From: Chrysopilus asiliformis
Taxonomy: Eukaryota; Arthropoda; Insecta; Diptera; Rhagionidae
Length of the DNA: 64,000 nucleotides
Direction: 5' to 3'
Assembly (NCBI GenBank): GCA_964034945.1
Contig: OZ035960.1
Location: 63,603,470 to 63,667,469, forward strand
This document shows, piece after piece, positions 1 to 10,304 of the stretch. Numbering within the stretch: the first letter of the stretch is position 1; each line of letters opens with the position of its first letter. Below the pieces are notes generated by a model. That model saw only the letters and a list, made by a program, of their open reading frames with translations, searched no databases and had not been told where the DNA came from. The translations under genes and the position numbers were made by a program.

Positions 1-650
1 ACGCTGTAATGGTCGTTCGCAACCAAATTAAATCGAATCAAATAAATTCTACTATTCATACATAAAGAAGGGGGTTAACCGAATCAGCAAATATAGGTTT
101 CACAAAGATTTCGAACGTATGAAATGAGCCATTTTATTAAACATATCATCAAAAAAAACTAATCTGAAACTAACTGCGAATTTTCCAACCGATGAGCAAT
201 ACTAAAGGAAACGCAACATAATCTCCTCTCTCACAGTAGACTCAAAGTTCAGAAACTCGTGTAAACGGAAAATTTATCCACACAATTCAGTGCTACCTGA
301 CTACAGCATGCAATCTGAAGATATGGACAAAACATTTTCCATCTTTAAATGCCAAGCATGACTAACACTAACGCAGCGCGAACATCGTTTTCCCAATATC
401 GGGACGTAGTGAGGTATGCTGACAGATACTATGAAAAAATTATGCTAGGATCTTATCTATTTGCTACTAAGGATCACTGTGCGATCGTATAGGACAACTA
501 GATTCGATCTCAGCCTTTTTCCACAGTCCTACTTGATCAAACAAAACTATCAAAAAAAACATTTGGAATTAAAGAAACTTTACTCAAAAAAATTAAAAAA
601 AATCGGCTCAATCGATAAACACAATTATTCTGGCGACAGAAACTGCTCGC
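1..650 (-). other. Leader of a minus-strand LTR retrotransposon, cut by window edge
   Basis: This stretch lies downstream, on the minus strand, of the primer-binding site at 651-662 and the LTR at 664-990, so it should be the untranslated leader and possibly the start of gag. I see no convincing reading frame on the minus strand. The plus-strand open frame over 461-982 crosses the LTR and is not credible as a gene. The rest of the element would lie to the left of the window. Confidence 0.45.
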
Positions 651-662
651 CGTTGGGCGCCA
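651..662 (-). other. Primer-binding site matching tRNA-Lys
   Basis: On the minus strand the 12 bases TGGCGCCCAACG follow the LTR end after one base. They are complementary to the 3' end, including CCA, of a typical insect lysine tRNA, the primer used by several gypsy-like elements. It is placed exactly where a minus-strand 5' LTR would need it. Confidence 0.6.
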
Positions 663-663
663 A

Positions 664-990
664 TGTTGTTACCAGGCCGGCCAATACTATGTGGACTGAA
701 ACCGACAATATAATTTGGGGCATACTTAACTGTACCTGGATTACAGTAGCCCCGAGGCCAGCCTGTTTATCCCTCGGGCTCTGGCATGCTTGCGCGGACC
801 TGGACTTAGCTCGTCGGTGGGGTGGATCTTGGCCGTTGGGACAAACCGAAGGTAAACGGATTTACATGCCGAATTGGGGTTCTCGAAAAATTAGAATAAA
901 GGTGTTTATCAATACCCAAGAAAACGGAAACTATATTTTAAGACAGGAAAGAAAAATTTTGGATAATTATATACTGTCATAAGGACAACA
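664..990 (-). repeat. 5' LTR of a minus-strand LTR retrotransposon
   Basis: The segment begins TGTTGTTACC and ends GGACAACA on the plus strand, so both ends have the inverted TGTTGT/ACAACA form expected of an LTR (TG...CA). It is about 327 bp and is followed on its inner side by the tRNA-Lys primer site. A TATA-like AGTATATAATT lies near its minus-strand start. The flanks (GCCAA and TGTGA) are not a target duplication, which fits a 5' LTR whose partner is outside the window rather than a solo LTR. Family not assigned. Confidence 0.5.
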
Positions 991-2634
991 TGTGAAATTT
1001 GAGAAAGAAAAAAAAAATTAAGCCTCATCCTACGTTTCTGCTGCCCCCCATGATCACTGACATCAATCAACCCCCCTAAATAGGGACGGAACCTACGACA
1101 TGATCTCGTTAATCAACCCACAAAAATGGTCTGATCGCCGTGTTAAAAATCCGTCCATGTTAATCAAAGATGAACCGGAAATCAAACGCAGAATCAAAAT
1201 AAATATCGACGAAATGAAAACAAACATTCAAATGCCCCTTTCAACAATTTTATATTTCTTTTGAAATTTCCTCAAAAAGGTATTGTTTGCGATCTTCAAA
1301 GAAAACAAAATAATAGATTAACTCAAAAAAAATTGAAAAAAAAAGTTTGATCGTAAACAATATTTAAACTTGATCAAAAAAAAAATCGATCCCAACAAAA
1401 AAAAATTAAATGTGGCAAGACTTTCCTTTTAAACTTTCACCCTCGTTGCATACTTTCAGGCGTTTAGGGTTCACTTAAGGCTTTTCTTATTTCTTTGAAA
1501 ATACGTTTACACTTTATTTTCTTCTAATCACTTTTGCGCGTAAAAAAAAAAAGAAAAATCACTTACAGTTTTCCTGAATTTTCTTGATTTTACTTCTGGT
1601 ACTCAAAAATGCGTCCACTCGCCGATCATGTGCACACGTCGAACAAAGATGAATCGCTAAAAAAACTTTTAAAGAAAAATTTGAACTTTAAGTGAGAAGA
1701 AAATATTTAACGTCGTTCGATACTTCCCTTTTGTTTACAGCCAATTTAGGAAAAACTCAAAAAAAAACTCTTGCCATTTACAAAAAGAAAATTCAAGGCT
1801 CTCGGTAAATGATGATTTTAAATTTTAAATATTGGTTGAAATTTCTAGAACTCAAAAAGCTCCCTATTTTTTCGGCCTCCTCTTCCTCTCTCCGGATAGT
1901 GGCTCCACGTGGCGGCGAGGAGGTTAAGTTTAAACGATCGAATATTTCCCCTATAACCTCGCCGATTTGAATTTAAATTCAGAGTGAAATTTTCCTTCAA
2001 ATCTTTATCGATCCTCGATTTTCTTTTTAAAATGACTCGATGGTGATGAAAACAAGGTTTTCCTAAGAATAGGACCAAAGTAGCTCAAAGTAGCTGACGA
2101 CTAGCATACATTTCGGTAATCAAAACCTGTTTGCTGTTTGCTAAAGAAAATTCCCTTTAACTTTTCACTAATGATTTTGGAATTTAATAGGTTTTTACCT
2201 GTTTGCTAATCCAAGCAAATACAAAACTTTTAAAAAAAACGCGAAATTTCCAAAAAACTATAAACTATTTCGCAAAATTTACGCTAGAAAACAAAAAAAA
2301 GGTTTTAAAACGATTGACTTTTACTCTACACTAATACTTTTCTCACCTCTAACTTAAAATAACGAAATTTATTTAATATTAACTTTAATTCCTCAAATGA
2401 GGATTCACTTATCCGAAAATTACTTATTCGGTTCTATAGTATTAACTCTAAATCATTATCGTCAGCTACTGAACGGTTAGCTCGACGTCGCTATTCTTTT
2501 TTCCTCCAAAGCTAGCTAATTTTTTTGGAATTTCTGTTGTTCTATTGTTTTAGGGTAATAGAAAGTTAACCAGCCGGTTTTTTTTTGAACAGAAGGAATT
2601 TACATGTATACATTCCAATTGAATTACTTCGTAA
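991..2634. other. No recognisable gene; AT-rich flank of the env gene
   Basis: Both strands show only short open frames with no motif I recognise. Homopolymer A and T runs are frequent. By position it could hold the remains of gag-pol of the element that owns the env gene at 2635-15258, or other decayed insertions, but nothing in it looks like reverse transcriptase or integrase. Confidence 0.5.
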
Positions 2635-3398
2635 TGTGATCTGGGGCAACTTTCATCTTACTCCTTTTTTGGATTAATACTTGAAAACAAAACATCAAGA
2701 AAATTTTTCCAAGTGCCACATAACACATCTCTGCCAATATCAGATAGTCCTCCAGAAATTGACGAAAAAACTCAAACGAATGACATCGCAAAATCCAACA
2801 ACAAACAGATATATCTGTCGACTACTCAAGAGCTAATCAAAGAATCCCGAAAGTTAGCTAACAGAAAACCTAAACGCAAGAAAATAAATCCCACATCAAT
2901 TCCTGTTCGGCTACCAATAGAAGATTTAAAAGCATACAACAAACGTAAAAGGAATGAAAAATCCAATTCATTAATGACGATCATTTTTGCAATATTAAGC
3001 TTCTTGCAACTTCTCACCAACACTGTATGCCAGGAAATAACAATAACCAACTTTAAAAATCATCCAGGCATTTTCTTTGAAGATTTGGGAAGAATTGACC
3101 TGACCAACAATATGTGGAATATAATAGCCTACTATGATTTAACTAACTATTGGAACGAGCTCATTGGCTTCAGAAACATCGTCCAAAGAATGGAATCTTC
3201 ATTTGTAATACTCAATAACGATCAGCAATTCAACTGCAAAGGAATATTGGAACAATTTAAAACGCGTTTGAAACAAATGGAGCACAACAACGATATTTTG
3301 CATGCTAGAAATGGTAACTTTCGAAAATTCTCTAGAAGACGACGTGGTTTATTTAACTTTGTCGGAAACATAGCTCACACACTTTTTGGCGTCCTAGA
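2635..3398 (+). pseudogene. env: F-type retroviral env, N-terminal part (fragment 1 of 3)
   Basis: This is the N-terminal part of a membrane fusion protein of the baculovirus-F/errantivirus Env type. The frame is open from 2635 and has no early ATG, as expected where env is made from a spliced message. A hydrophobic segment around 2980-3030 ending in TVCQE looks like a signal peptide. Near 3335-3390 a basic furin-like site (RRRR) is followed by GLFNFVG, which matches the cleavage site and fusion peptide of the family. The frame is cut at 3398 by a hAT insertion. The following codons to the stop at 3481-3483 are transposon sequence. The gene resumes at 4801 and again at 14461. It is dead. Whether the parent was a BEL-like or gypsy-like element cannot be seen because no pol is attached. 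Confidence 0.75.
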
Positions 3399-3589
3399 CA
3401 GTGACGTTTCTTCTAAGGTGCGAGGGTGTTCACTGCACACCCTACTGAAATCCAATATGTATCGGAAATCTATTGTTAATTAATTTCTTTTTTTTTGTGC
3501 CAATTCTTTCGACAATTTACCAATGGCAATGGTTGCCTAAAGCACCCGCACCCTACATTACCAACCTGTTTCTTTATCTTTCGATCTTT

Positions 3590-3870
3590 CGACCAACCAA
3601 GTGTTCTCCACTTTACAGCGAACCACAGTAAAAATTGCTTGTGGCCTTCTTTCCTACTCGCCCCTTAGCGAAACACACTCGAAACGCAATACCGACTCTT
3701 TCGGTCGTTCGACCGACTCGAGTGTTCTCCACTTTACAGCGAACCAAAGTAAAAATTGCTTGTGGCCTTCTTTCCTACTCGCCCCTTAGCAAAACACACT
3801 CGAAACGCAATACCGACTCTTTCGGTCGTTCGACCGACTTGAGTGTTCTCCAATTTACAGCGCACCAAAG
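3590..3870. repeat. Tandem repeat, about 121-bp period, inside the hAT element
   Basis: About 2.3 copies of a unit beginning near GTTCTCCACTTTACAGCGAA at 3602, 3723 and 3845. The third copy is diverged and truncated. Units contain CGGTCGTTCGACCG, a short palindrome. Such subterminal repeats are common in hAT elements and may bind transposase. That role is inference. Confidence 0.75.
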
Positions 3871-4208
3871 CAAAGTAAAAACACATATGACTAAGTAAAA
3901 GTCTATAATAAAAAACGTTTCACCACAGTCAAAGTTCACAAGAAGCAACCGCACACAACGATGAATTTGGGTGCTCCAGAAAAAGCCGCACGGCGCACCG
4001 ATGCGATGTTGCTTGCTGCTGGCCGCGATGCTGCGAAACCCGACAATAGAAAACCGACCATCGTATGGCCGTTCGGCTGACGTGCTGATGCGTGTGGGTG
4101 TGTGTGCCAAGCAAAACAGCAATATTGCTTGCTCATCAGCTCAGTCGGTTTCTGATTTTACAGGTGTTCAGTTGGCTTTTGTGTATGAGAAATAATTAAT
4201 TTAATATT

Positions 4209-4680
4209 ATGGCTTGTGGATGCGGATGCGCAATCGAAAAATTGTTTGAGAAACCATTTTCTCAATTAAATATCAGGGAAAAATTGGAAATTATCAATTC
4301 AGGTAAGCCGACACCGGCACTTCCAGACTTAACTTGCAAAGTAGTATCGAAAGGAAAATCTTTTAGTAGACATTTTCAGCCTTCTTCTTATGAATCAAAA
4401 TGCTGGCTATGCGGTTGCTCTGCTATTAATAAATTATTTTGTTGGTCATGTTTACTTTTTTCAAGTAATCAAGAAAAGGGTGTTTGGACTACAGGCTACA
4501 ATGATTTAAATCATTTAACTGCCGCAATAACAAAACATACCGTCTCCCAAGTGCACATTAATAATAGCGTTACATTAAAAACTTATGGAAATACACGCGT
4601 TGATTTATTATTCGACAAAGAAAAAAATAACAAAAAATACAAAAACAAAAAAAATTTAAAAAAAATTAAAAAAAAAAAAA
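4209..4680 (+). pseudogene. Truncated hAT transposase with TTF/ZMYM-type zinc finger
   Basis: The frame opens with ATG at 4209. Residues about 50-120 carry a cysteine/histidine pattern (CWLCG, LFCWSC, then GYNDLNHL and a trailing H-x4-H-like segment) that resembles the TTF-type zinc finger at the N-terminus of ZMYM1-like hAT transposases. After about residue 135 it runs into an A-rich tract (4615-4682). The RNase H-like catalytic core and the hAT dimerisation region are absent, so the element must depend on another copy. It sits within matched hAT termini, which supports the assignment. It could instead be an exapted or differently spliced fragment, but the lack of downstream coding argues for simple internal deletion. 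Confidence 0.7.
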
Positions 4681-4800
4681 ATTGGATCTTCATCTATCAC
4701 GTCCCCGACGTGATCCTGGATAAAACTAAGAGTAGACGTCTATCATTTAACAGAAACTTAATATTGAACACCCTACTGAAAGCAGCACGCCACGTCACTG

Positions 4801-5061
4801 GTCCTAGATGAAAATTATGCAAAACAGCATGAAGAAGAAATCATAAAATTAAAAGGCAATCAGAATTATCTTCTGGAATTATTTAAAAAACAAACATCGA
4901 TCACAGAATCCACTCAGAATATACTAAAAAGAGATGAGCAAAATATCGAGAAGCAGTTCGAAGTTATTGGAGACCATCTAACAAAGCTAACTAACGCTAG
5001 CAAGGAAATTCATGACGACCTCAACATACAGCGTCAAGCTCAAGAAAGATCTAGTCTATTT
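4801..5061 (+). pseudogene. env: F-type retroviral env, middle part (fragment 2 of 3)
   Basis: The frame starts with the second copy of the hAT target duplication and encodes a charged, helix-prone region rich in K, E, N and Q with a heptad-like pattern. In F-type Env proteins the heptad-repeat region follows the fusion peptide, so order and content agree with fragment 1. The open frame runs to about 5061 and then enters the head of Helitron-like element A. The protein resumes at 14461. No function can remain in this split form. Confidence 0.7.
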
Positions 5062-5225
5062 TTAAAAGCTTTTATTTAGCTCGCTATCTTGTCTGTTTGT
5101 CTGTTTGTTTGTTTGTTTGTCGGGGTCAAATCTTGCAATCAAATTTTGACCCACTTCCACTCATCCGATTCACTTGAAATTTTGTACACTTATATAAGTC
5201 CGATGACAATACAATATTTTCTCTA

Positions 5226-5750
5226 CTTCGTCCTTGTAAGGATAAGAGAAGGTCCTGTAAGGATAACGTGATTATCCTTTTCTCCAAATTTTCCAGAAAA
5301 AAATCTATTCTGGGGTTTTTTGGGGTCGCTGAATCCGAATCTGTCATTAAAAAGTCTGTAAGGATAACGGAAGGTCCTGTAAGGATAACGTGATTATCCT
5401 TTTCTCCAAATTTTCCGGGAAAAAATCTATTCTGGGGGTTTTTGGGGTCGCTGAATCCGATTCTGATGTTAAAAAGTCTGTAAGGATAACGAAAGGTCCT
5501 GTAAGGATAACGTGATTATCCTTTTCTCAAATTTTCCGGAAAAAAATCTCACGTGGGGGTTTTTGGGATCGCTGAATCCGATTCTGAGGTTAACAAGTCT
5601 GTAAGGATAACGGAAGGTCCTGTAAGGATAACGTGATTATCCTTTTCTCCAAATTTTCCGGGAAAAAATCTATCCTGGGGGTTTTTGGGGTCGCTGAATC
5701 CGAATCTGTCATTAAAAAGTCTGTAAGGATAACGGAAGGTCCTCTAAGAC
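5226..5750 (+). repeat. 122-bp minisatellite, about 4 units (element A)
   Basis: Units read GTAAGGATAACGTGATTATCC, then a TTTTCCGG-containing stretch, GGGGTCGCTGAATCCG, TTAAAAAGTCTG and GGAAGGTCCTG. Each unit carries the inverted repeat AAGGATA-7 nt-TATCCTT. The same unit recurs in elements B, C and D. Confidence 0.85.
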
Positions 5751-6170
5751 AGAAAACTTAATTCCAGTGCACGCTAATTAAATGTATTGCCCTACTTTAA
5801 TTTCACATTCGGATTTACCTGAACAAATTTTCTGGCAAGAATCTCATCTGGGGGTTTTTGGGATCGTTGAATCAGATTCTGGCATTAAGAAGTCTGTCAG
5901 GATAACGGAAGGTCCTCTAAGACAGAAAATTTAATTCCAGTGCACGCTAATTAAATTTATTGCCCTACTTTAATTTCACATTCGGATTTACCTGAACAAG
6001 TACGCTTGACAAATAAATAATAAGGTAATTAAAGGAAGTAATAAAATTTAATTACATTGGATATAATTAATTTTGTTCTAATTACATTTATCCTAATTAC
6101 TTTTGCTCTAATTACATTTGTCCTAATTACCTGTGTCCTAATTACTTTTGTTCTAATTACTTTTCTCCAG
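5751..6170. repeat. Spacer duplication and 17-bp tandem repeat upstream of Rep
   Basis: A segment starting CCTCTAAGACAGAAAA and ending near CGGATTTACCTGAACAA occurs at about 5740-5825 and again at about 5915-6000, a tandem duplication of roughly 173 bp. From 6055 to 6165 a unit of the type CTAATTACTTTTGTC repeats about six times. The Rep start codon follows at 6306, so this region probably contains the promoter and 5' untranslated region of element A, although no TATA box stands out. Confidence 0.6.
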
Positions 6171-6305
6171 ATTTTTTTGCAATAAATAGTGGATAGATTT
6201 TCCTAAATATTTAGTTGATTGTAATTTTTTGAATAGTGAAGTTCTCATTTCTTCTACAAAAGTTTTAACAACTATTTTTAATAAATAAATCAAATAAATA
6301 ACAAA

Positions 6306-9300
6306 ATGCAAAGCACAAAGGGAGAAACTGCAACGCAGAGTAAACGACGGTTGGAGAAGGCTCGTCGTAAATATCAGGAAAACCGAGCAGCCGAATGTGA
6401 AGATGCTAAGCGTTCACGGCTAGACAAGCGGCAACAAAACACGCAGCGAGAATCAAGTCAACACCGTGAAACCCGCTTAGACAAAGATAGGCAACAAAAA
6501 TCTGAGGTTAGAGCCTCAGAAACACCAGAACAACATGCAGCGCGACTGGAGTACGTCAGACAACACACGTCACAAGCCAGAGCCTCAGAAACACCAGAAC
6601 AACATGCAGCGCGACTGGAGTACGTTAGACAACACACGTCACAAGCCAGAGCCTCAGAAACACCAGAACAACATGCAGCGCGACAGGAGTACGTCAGACA
6701 ACACACGTCACAAGCCAGAGCCTCAGAAACACCAGAACAACATGCAGCGCGACTGGAGTACGTCAGACAACACACGCCACAAGCCAGAGCCTCAGAAACA
6801 CCAGAACAACATGCAGTGCGACTGGAGCACGACAGACAACACACGTCACAAGCCAGAGCCTCAGAAACACCAGAACAACATGCAGCGCGACTGGAGTACG
6901 TCAGACAACACACGTCACAAGCCAGAGCCTCAGAAACACCAGAACAACATGCAGTGCGACTGGAGCACGACAGACAACACACGTCACAAGCCAGAGCCTC
7001 AGAAACACCAGAACAACATGCAGCGCGACTGGAGTACGACAGACAACATACGTCACAAGCCAGAGCCTCAGAAACACCAGAACAACATGCAGCACGACTG
7101 GAACAAGCTCGCCTACAACATGAACGATTGAATGCCGGGATTGCGACATTTCAAAAAGCCATTAATACATTCTGCGCTAGCATTTGTGAAATTTGCACCA
7201 AGCGATGCTATCCTAATCAAGTCGCTACATGTAGACCGAGTGTCGTTGCCAGGACATACTTGCCACCTGAGTTGTCATCGAAACGAAGTTTGCTCGTGTG
7301 CCACCGCTGTAAGACTCACCTAACCAGCAAGAAGACTACATATCCGTCGAAAGCATATTGGAACAACATGCAACCCGGAGATATACCTGAAGTAATTCGA
7401 GTATTATCACAAGCCGAACAACGACTATTGGCAAGAATAACACCATTTGTTAAGGTAGTGAAGTATGACGGACGATTTGGACAATATGGTTTCCGTGGAC
7501 AAGCAGTACTCTTTGCCCAGGATATCTTCGAAGTTAGTGAGAAGTTACCAAAAATGCTACCAAGATCGACCCAGAATTCAGGAATTGTCGTTGTAACCGA
7601 ACATCTTGAGAACCTAAGCATCACAAGAGAGTTCTCAATATGCAGGCCAAGACTGCTGGCTGCGCTACGATGGCTGATGGCTAACAATCCATTATACGGA
7701 GATGTCAATGTCGACCAAGACGTAGAAATTAATGAACAAGATTTTATACGAGTTGTTGATACACCACCACAAGCTGAAGCAATCAATACGCTACAAGACG
7801 AAAGCGCCTACAAATCAATTGGAGATATATCCAGAATTTTACGAGCTTCATGGCACCAAGCACAAGACAGTTTCTTCACATCGAGATGGGCTGGAGTACA
7901 GTGCTGTGTAATGGTATTATCAAACATCGTACGAGCAGTTATACTTCCACCACGATTATGGAACCAGGTTACCTTGGATGGGAACATGACCCAGGCTGAT
8001 GAAATGTACGAAGTCATACACACTGCCTCAAACAACAACCGGAATGCTTATCCGATTTCTGATAGTGGATACTTAGCTGTACGTAACTTCGATGTTATCA
8101 AGACAGACTTCATTATGTTCGGCAACACATTCTCCATGAATTATAATGAAGATCCAGAACTTTATGGAAGTCTAGATGATTCTGAGAATCATACCATTGG
8201 CGTCACACTACGACAAGCTTTGGGGAATCTATTTGCCAATCATAATGCAGGAATACTAATAGCAGAATCGAAGTCATTTGGAGTACTGTATTACGATAAC
8301 AAATACTACTTCACGGATTCACATTCCTGCGGACCGAAAGGCGCCCGTGCAGAACATGGAAAGGCCTGCATCATACAATGCGACAATATCGAAGAGCTTC
8401 ATCGAGTTTGTAAGCGAACTACGCGTTTACGCAATGTTCAGTACACCTTGGATTACATAGATGTGCAACTCAAGACTGAGAACAGTATAATAGAACAAGA
8501 CCTGGAATCTAACGTAGAGAGAATACCACCACAAGAGTTTGAGACAACACCAATTGTACACCAGCTAGAACAAATGGAGTCAGTAGCAATACAAACATCA
8601 TTGATGGCTCCCATAGATTGTAACCAGCCAGATGTGGATGACGAATTGGACATATCGGAGAATGCCAACGAAATCATACGCAAGACAAAGGATAATATCG
8701 TGAATGAGGCACACGAATTGAAAGCTGAAGAGTTTGCATGGTTCTACCTTTTCCCCGATGGTAAAAATGGCTTGAAGGAAAATAGACCTGTGAACATATC
8801 ACCGCTTGATTACTTCCAATATAGAATACTAGGTAGCGACACAAGATTCGAACGCAACGACTACCTATTCTATGCATTATCCATGTTTGAATATCATCGA
8901 GCTAAATCCACAATTGCAGCATGCGGTAAGAAGATTGAAGGCCAAGAGGGAAGGATCGAAGATGTCCACCTCTATATGAAGAATTTGCGAGGATCATCAG
9001 CATACTGGCGCACAGCTCTGAACGAGTTAATAGCACAAATAAGATGTCTGGGTCCACCTACCTACTTCGTAACCTTCAGCTGTAACGATCTCAACTGGCT
9101 GGATATGAGAAAAGCTCTACTCATACCTGATGGAAGACCTGATGACGACCCCGTTGAACTTGATATGCAAGCGACGCAACGCTTAATTGAGCAATATCCT
9201 GTCGTCGTGAGCCGGCATTTCATGATTAGAGTCAACGCCCTTATCAAGTTTATCCAGAACAATCATGAAGTATTCGGAGGACAAGTGGAGGATTACTGGT

Positions 9301-10304
9301 GGAGAATAGAGTTTCAAAATCGCGGTAGTCCACATCTTCATATGTTAACATGGGTAAAGGATCACAGATCCTTTGACACTGCAGAGGGCATCCAACAACT
9401 TGACAAAGTGTGCTCCTCTGAGATGCCACCAGAGGATACAGACTTATATGAGCTTGTAAAGAAATGCCAGATTCATCACCACACACATACATGTTACAAG
9501 ACTGGAACATCAACATGTAGATTTAGCTTCCCCCGTCAAGAATGTTCTGAGACCCATATCGTCGCCCATTCATCAGATGACTTCGTAAGAAGTGGAGGAC
9601 GAATATGCCTGTTGAAGCGTCGAAAGGAAGATCGATGGATCAACAACTACAACCCACAACTCTTGAAGCTATGGAAAGGTAATATGGACATCCAACCATG
9701 TGGATCTAACGAGGCGATAGCATTCTACATCGCCAAGTACATGTCAAAGTCAGAACCTACTGAACTCAACGCCAGCATTGCACAAGCAATTCGTCTCATA
9801 CAGCGGGAAGAGTCAGATGTTTCAAGAAAACTCTTCAAAATCTGTATGCGAATACTGAAGGAACGACAAGTCTCAGCTTGTGAATGCGCCTACAGACTCA
9901 GTCACATCAATATGCGTAATAGCTCAAGAAAATCTGTATTTCTCAATACTCGCAAGCCAGATCAACGTTACAGAGTACTGAGATTTGATGAGTTAAATAG
10001 AGCTACTGGATACTGCAGCAACATCTTCGAGAGATATGAGAAGCGTCCACTGCAACATGCAGATTATAACTTCGACAACATGAGCTTGACTGAGTTTGCA
10101 ATGCTCTTCGAACCATACTATAAGAAACAATATGAGGATGAGGAGGAGGATGCTTCCGAACCTGAACAACACCAACGAAGGAAATTAATTCGACTCACAG
10201 ACAATTCAAAAATGAGTATAAGAAATGTTCCAGCAGTAATACGAGTACCACACTTTGTCGTATCTGCCGATCCTGAAAATTACTACTATAGTCTTCTTGT
10301 ATAG
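6306..10304 (+). CDS. Helitron Rep protein (N-terminal and HUH nuclease part)
   Basis: Frame of 1332 codons from ATG 6306. Residues about 70-270 are nine 23-residue repeats (RASETPEQHAARLEYVRQHT-type). A zinc-binding region with CEICTKRC and CHRC follows around residues 295-345, then a long Helitron N-domain. The HUH motif PHLHML is near residue 1010. The tyrosine motif FYIAKYMSK near residue 1140 has the two tyrosines used for DNA cleavage and strand transfer in Y2 Rep proteins. The frame ends at TAG 10302-10304 just after YYYSLLV. In element D the same place reads on into the helicase, and comparison shows a 2-nt loss here. So the natural product was a single Rep-helicase fusion and this copy is broken at the junction. 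All catalytic residues I can recognise in the Rep part remain. Confidence 0.88.
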   Translation: MQSTKGETATQSKRRLEKARRKYQENRAAECEDAKRSRLDKRQQNTQRESSQHRETRLDKDRQQKSEVRASETPEQHAARLEYVRQHTSQARASETPEQHAARLEYVRQHTSQARASETPEQHAARQEYVRQHTSQARASETPEQHAARLEYVRQHTPQARASETPEQHAVRLEHDRQHTSQARASETPEQHAARLEYVRQHTSQARASETPEQHAVRLEHDRQHTSQARASETPEQHAARLEYDRQHTSQARASETPEQHAARLEQARLQHERLNAGIATFQKAINTFCASICEICTKRCYPNQVATCRPSVVARTYLPPELSSKRSLLVCHRCKTHLTSKKTTYPSKAYWNNMQPGDIPEVIRVLSQAEQRLLARITPFVKVVKYDGRFGQYGFRGQAVLFAQDIFEVSEKLPKMLPRSTQNSGIVVVTEHLENLSITREFSICRPRLLAALRWLMANNPLYGDVNVDQDVEINEQDFIRVVDTPPQAEAINTLQDESAYKSIGDISRILRASWHQAQDSFFTSRWAGVQCCVMVLSNIVRAVILPPRLWNQVTLDGNMTQADEMYEVIHTASNNNRNAYPISDSGYLAVRNFDVIKTDFIMFGNTFSMNYNEDPELYGSLDDSENHTIGVTLRQALGNLFANHNAGILIAESKSFGVLYYDNKYYFTDSHSCGPKGARAEHGKACIIQCDNIEELHRVCKRTTRLRNVQYTLDYIDVQLKTENSIIEQDLESNVERIPPQEFETTPIVHQLEQMESVAIQTSLMAPIDCNQPDVDDELDISENANEIIRKTKDNIVNEAHELKAEEFAWFYLFPDGKNGLKENRPVNISPLDYFQYRILGSDTRFERNDYLFYALSMFEYHRAKSTIAACGKKIEGQEGRIEDVHLYMKNLRGSSAYWRTALNELIAQIRCLGPPTYFVTFSCNDLNWLDMRKALLIPDGRPDDDPVELDMQATQRLIEQYPVVVSRHFMIRVNALIKFIQNNHEVFGGQVEDYWWRIEFQNRGSPHLHMLTWVKDHRSFDTAEGIQQLDKVCSSEMPPEDTDLYELVKKCQIHHHTHTCYKTGTSTCRFSFPRQECSETHIVAHSSDDFVRSGGRICLLKRRKEDRWINNYNPQLLKLWKGNMDIQPCGSNEAIAFYIAKYMSKSEPTELNASIAQAIRLIQREESDVSRKLFKICMRILKERQVSACECAYRLSHINMRNSSRKSVFLNTRKPDQRYRVLRFDELNRATGYCSNIFERYEKRPLQHADYNFDNMSLTEFAMLFEPYYKKQYEDEEEDASEPEQHQRRKLIRLTDNSKMSIRNVPAVIRVPHFVVSADPENYYYSLLV
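6508..7110 (+). repeat. 69-bp coding tandem repeat, 9 units, in Rep
   Basis: Nine in-frame copies of a 69-bp unit encode a charged, Gln/Arg/Glu-rich 23-residue repeat likely to form a continuous helix. Units 5 and 7 share the variant AVRLEHD, suggesting a two-unit duplication. Element D has only four units, so copy number is changing between copies. Because 69 is a multiple of three, other frames across this array are also open and give spurious ORFs on both strands. Confidence 0.9.

Larger units (their letters stand above)
3399..4800 (+). mobile_element. hAT-superfamily transposon inserted in env
   Basis: Flanked by a perfect 8-bp target duplication GTCCTAGA at 3391-3398 and 4801-4808, the hallmark size for hAT. 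The terminal inverted repeats start CAGTGACGT at both ends. After a diverged stretch the two ends again share AGGGTGTTCA in inverted orientation. It is 1402 bp, too short for an intact hAT, and holds a truncated transposase frame (4209 onward) and a tandem repeat (3590-3870). The env reading frame picks up directly after the second duplication copy. Confidence 0.88.

Noticed and set aside
461..982. 173-codon open frame on the plus strand
   Set aside because: It starts at a non-ATG codon, crosses the LTR and primer site of a minus-strand element and has no recognisable motif. Judged fortuitous.
6458..7149. Long open frames on the other plus frame and on the minus strand over the Rep N-terminus
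   Set aside because: They are shadows of the 69-bp in-frame tandem repeat, whose length is a multiple of three.
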